A stretch of 8,132 nucleotides of DNA, from positions 1 to 8,132 of the forward strand of contig JAAYGP010000066.1 of assembly GCA_012727625.1 (NCBI GenBank), given 5' to 3'. Numbering within the stretch: position 1 is the first letter of the stretch; each line of letters begins with the position of its first letter. Under the pieces are notes generated by a model. The model was not told the DNA's origin. It worked only from the letters and a program-made list of their open reading frames with translations, and did no database searches. Of this stretch, positions 6,248 through 8,132 are shown piece by piece. The position numbers and the translations under genes were made by a program. The DNA comes from Clostridiaceae bacterium. GTDB lineage: Bacteria > Bacillota > Clostridia > DSM-8532.

Positions 6248-6964
6248 CTATGTGATTAATTCATAACAGTTCCTTTTCAGCTTTCCACTGCACAGCAGGA
6301 CCGATTTTTGGGCCAAAACCTCCATTGCATCCAAAAATCCTTTTCCAATATCATAATATTTATGAATAAGGGATAATTCCGTGCATCCAAGCACAATTAC
6401 CTCTGCGCCTTTATCTCTCAGTTCCTTTTCTACCATGAAAAAGTCATTTGAATCAAAAGGCTCACCCGCCTTTATCCCATCATATATTATACCCATCAGC
6501 TTATCCTGACATTTCCCGGAGGGTTCAAAAACCCGGATACCAAGGTTTTCCATGCCCTGCTTTAAAAAACCTCCTGCAATGGTTCCGTCGGTAGCCATTA
6601 TTCCAACCTTGCGGACATTTCTTTTTTTCAGATAATCCGCAGTTTCGCTGATAATATTTATAATCGGTACATTAATTTTTTCCGTTAATTCCTCATAAAA
6701 ATAATAGGCCGTAACACATGGAATCGCAATATAATCAACACCTTGACGCTCCAGGACTTTGCCAACAGAAATCATTGTGTCCAGGGGGCTTTCGGCATTT
6801 TTGTCAAGTATATATTTTGTCCTGTCCGGTGTGTTGGGCTTGTTGTAAATAACCATGGGAATGTGTTCATAATCAGATTGCGCATCGGTCATCCTTATAA
6901 CCATCTCCATGAAATATGATGTTGCCAGTGGTCCCAAACCACCGATTACTCCTAATTCTTTCGT
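6248..6964 (-). CDS. aspartate/glutamate racemase family protein with apparent ACG start
   Basis: PLP-independent racemases of this family use two Cys residues to invert the alpha carbon of Asp, Glu or related amino acids. With the start at 6964 the protein has 238 residues, the usual family size. It opens with KELGVIGGLGPLAT, the typical N-terminal strand and loop. The two active-site Cys are Cys83 in AIPCVTAYYF and Cys194 in VLGCTELSLI. The first motif usually reads PCNTxH, so Val and Tyr replace Asn and His. There is no ATG, GTG or TTG that includes the GVIGG strand. The nearest, TTG at 6937, would cut it off and is 32 bases from the ribosome site. ACG at 6964 falls exactly where family members have Met and is well spaced from AAAGGGGGAG, while ATT at 6967 is a second candidate. 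It is the first gene before the adenylation enzyme and probably supplies the D-amino acid that the enzyme loads. An independent cell-wall or catabolic role is the alternative. Confidence 0.85.
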   Translation of the reverse strand, partial: TKELGVIGGLGPLATSYFMEMVIRMTDAQSDYEHIPMVIYNKPNTPDRTKYILDKNAESPLDTMISVGKVLERQGVDYIAIPCVTAYYFYEELTEKINVPIINIISETADYLKKRNVRKVGIMATDGTIAGGFLKQGMENLGIRVFEPSGKCQDKLMGIIYDGIKAGEPFDSNDFFMVEKELRDKGAEVIVLGCTELSLIHKYYDIGKGFLDAMEVLAQKSVLLCSGKLKRNCYELIT

Positions 6965-6969
6965 AATTT

Positions 6970-6979
6970 CTCCCCCTTT
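6970..6979 (-). promoter_or_regulatory. ribosome binding site that decides the racemase start
   Basis: AAAGGGGGAG on the minus strand is the only good Shine-Dalgarno sequence before the racemase. From the last G of the G5 run there are 7 bases to ACG (6964), 4 to ATT (6967) and over 30 to TTG (6937). This favours ACG, or less well ATT, over TTG. Confidence 0.6.
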
Positions 6980-6998
6980 CTTTGGTTTATTGCTCTTA

Positions 6999-7010
6999 AT
7001 AAAGCTTTAT
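6999..7010. repeat. 12-base perfect palindrome in the racemase leader
   Basis: ATAAAGCTTTAT reads the same on both strands and lies directly downstream of the possible -10 box in front of the racemase. Its place would suit an operator, but a palindrome of this length in AT-rich DNA can arise by chance. Confidence 0.3.
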
Positions 7011-7037
7011 CTTATAAATGCCACAGAACCTTGCTAA
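7011..7037 (-). promoter_or_regulatory. weak candidate promoter for the acylation operon
   Basis: On the minus strand TATAAG (7016-7011, 5 of 6 to the -10 consensus) follows TTAGCA (7037-7032, a poor -35) after 15 bases. It would start transcription within the palindrome at 6999-7010, some 40 bases before the racemase start. The spacing is short and the -35 weak. The genes might instead be read through from the transglutaminase gene. Confidence 0.25.
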
Positions 7038-7049
7038 CGGATCAAGGTT
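7027..7049. repeat. 7-base inverted repeat between transglutaminase and racemase genes
   Basis: AACCTTG (7027-7033) and CAAGGTT (7043-7049) form a perfect 7-base stem with a 9-base loop. Neither strand has a T-run after it, so it is at best a weak terminator for the transglutaminase gene. It overlaps the possible -35 region and might be an operator. Confidence 0.35.
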
Positions 7050-7092
7050 TACTGCTGAATTACTTAAGGCAGGGTATCATTACCCCATGGAT

Positions 7093-8132
7093 TTACTTCT
7101 TAGGTGTTCTCGGATAATTTTCCTTTTTAAAGCGATAATAGTAATTATCCTTGCCGACGCGTCTTGAAAATTCGTCCATTTCATCATCGGTGAGCATAAA
7201 GGACACAAGCGGAGGAATGTGTATGCAGGCATCAAAATGATACCATCCCTCTCCGTAATTCACCAAATGCCAGTAATGTTTCGCCTCGTTACCCCGTGAA
7301 TCTCTTTCCACACTTAGTGTCTCAATTCCTATTCTGTTAAGAAGCAGGTGTGACATTGAATAATAGGTGAAACAGTCGCCCACCGCTTTTGTAATACCGT
7401 TATAAGCCTCTTTCATCCAGTCGGTTTTATCCGAATATCCTGTATATGTTAAATGAGTATTGACATATTGATAAATTTGCCAGGCTTTTTCACGCAGAGT
7501 CATATCTTCTGTGGTTATTTGTGCCAAAACCTCATCGGCGAGCTTTTCCAGCTCTTCCATCGTTACAGTTGGCTGTTTTACCGTAACAATGGCTTCTTCC
7601 GTCACAGAATTACCTGATGAATCCGTCGCCGTATAGTATACAACATATTCGCCCTCTACCTTCGGGTTTACCTTGCTGCTGTCAACTGTTATATCAATTC
7701 TGCCATCGCAGTTGTCCTCAGCGATAACGCCTCTTTTATATGACACAGGATGGCCGATATACAGGATTACCTTTTTAGCTCCATATATTTTCGGCGGTGT
7801 TTTATCCTCCTCAAGGGTAAGGGTGCAATTAACCGTTGTTTCGTTATTGCCTTCATCGGTTAAGACGATTGTCACCTGCTGCTCACCGGCAAGGTTGAAA
7901 TCAGGTTCGACAAGATACCTTGCCGTAACCTCAGTATAATCTACAATTTCGTTTATAAAGCTCATGGCATCCAATTCCTTCCCAAGCCACCAGGTCTTAT
8001 CTTCAGCTTTGCAAACCGGGGCAACCGTGTCAACAATTACAACCTCGGAATCATATGCTTCACCGTCAATTGACACCTGTACCGGAAAAGTACCGACTCT
8101 GTTGAGGGTTTCAGGCGCCTTCACCAGAGCGA
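7093..8132 (-). CDS. secreted transglutaminase-like protein with Ig-like (DUF5011-type) domains, N-terminus outside window
   Basis: The frame is open to the right edge (Ala-Leu-Val precede the GTG at 8124), so at least 346 codons belong to a longer gene. Numbering from that GTG, residues about 30-106 and 107-184 are two beta-rich Ig-like domains. Both open with the DTVAP or DKTPP signature, and the second has the DUF5011 marks NCDGRIDITVDSS and VYYTATDSSGNSVTE. Residues about 205-300 are a transglutaminase core with Cys251 in AVGDCFTYY, His283 in HYWHLVN and Asp298 in WYHFDA, spaced as in the papain-like triad. The domain may act as a cross-linking enzyme or as a protease or amidase. It should work outside the cell, on the wall or surface proteins. 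It lies upstream of the racemase on the same strand with a gap of 128 bases, and a link with the acylation genes is possible but unproved. Confidence 0.88.
   Translation of the reverse strand, partial: ALVKAPETLNRVGTFPVQVSIDGEAYDSEVVIVDTVAPVCKAEDKTWWLGKELDAMSFINEIVDYTEVTARYLVEPDFNLAGEQQVTIVLTDEGNNETTVNCTLTLEEDKTPPKIYGAKKVILYIGHPVSYKRGVIAEDNCDGRIDITVDSSKVNPKVEGEYVVYYTATDSSGNSVTEEAIVTVKQPTVTMEELEKLADEVLAQITTEDMTLREKAWQIYQYVNTHLTYTGYSDKTDWMKEAYNGITKAVGDCFTYYSMSHLLLNRIGIETLSVERDSRGNEAKHYWHLVNYGEGWYHFDACIHIPPLVSFMLTDDEMDEFSRRVGKDNYYYRFKKENYPRTPKK

Noticed and set aside
6248..6250. The TAG of the racemase as a premature stop in a longer gene, because the frame stays open for about 50 more codons.
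   Set aside because: The protein already has family length and a normal-looking C-terminus, and the extension does not resemble any racemase part I know.
1..8132. CRISPR array, tRNA, rRNA, transposase or prophage signals.
   Set aside because: No regular spaced repeats, cloverleaf, transposase motif or terminal inverted repeats were seen on either strand.

Overview
The window is low- to mid-GC DNA with strong Shine-Dalgarno sequences (GGAGG type). Its genes look like those of an anaerobic Gram-positive of the class Clostridia: a Dlt/AlgI-type acylation set, a DUF5011-transglutaminase surface protein, and a membrane-anchored small protein with two lobes. I cannot name the species from the sequence.

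Layout. From 1 to 347 on the plus strand lies the 3' end of a membrane-anchored coiled-coil protein. Everything else is on the minus strand and is read from right to left. First comes the 3' part of a secreted transglutaminase-like protein with Ig-like domains (7093-8132, cut by the window edge). Next is an aspartate/glutamate racemase family protein (6248-6964), whose start appears to be a non-ATG codon. A possible 35-residue ORF follows (6107-6214). Then come a DltA-type amino-acid adenylating enzyme (4548-6077), a DltC-type carrier protein (4313-4543), an AlgI/DltB-type MBOAT acyltransferase (2559-4148), a DltD/SGNH-type envelope transferase (1247-2335), and a membrane-anchored protein of unknown function (481-1050).

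How the genes fit together. I read 1247-6964 as a variant Dlt pathway. The racemase would supply a D-amino acid. The adenylating enzyme would activate it as the aminoacyl-AMP and load it on the phosphopantetheine arm of the carrier. The MBOAT protein would pass the aminoacyl group across the membrane to a tyrosine in its own C-terminal hexapeptide FIYNQF, and the SGNH protein would then place it on an envelope polymer.

Three details set it apart from the textbook D-alanine system. By-eye alignment of the adenylation pocket gives Asp-Ala-Lys at the first three specificity positions and Gly where DltA has its D-Ala-selecting Cys. That resembles glutamate-activating NRPS domains and fits a glutamate/aspartate racemase next door. 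The acyl-shuttle motif sits on the MBOAT protein itself rather than on a separate DltX. The SGNH protein has Cys where the nucleophilic Ser is expected (GDC instead of GDS). The acceptor polymer and the actual amino acid are not shown by the sequence.

The non-coding gaps are short (no gene-free stretch exceeds 300 bases), but several are large for one operon: 170, 164 and 223 bases. The 223-base gap is GC-rich and holds two similar CCGG-N7-CCGG hairpin units.
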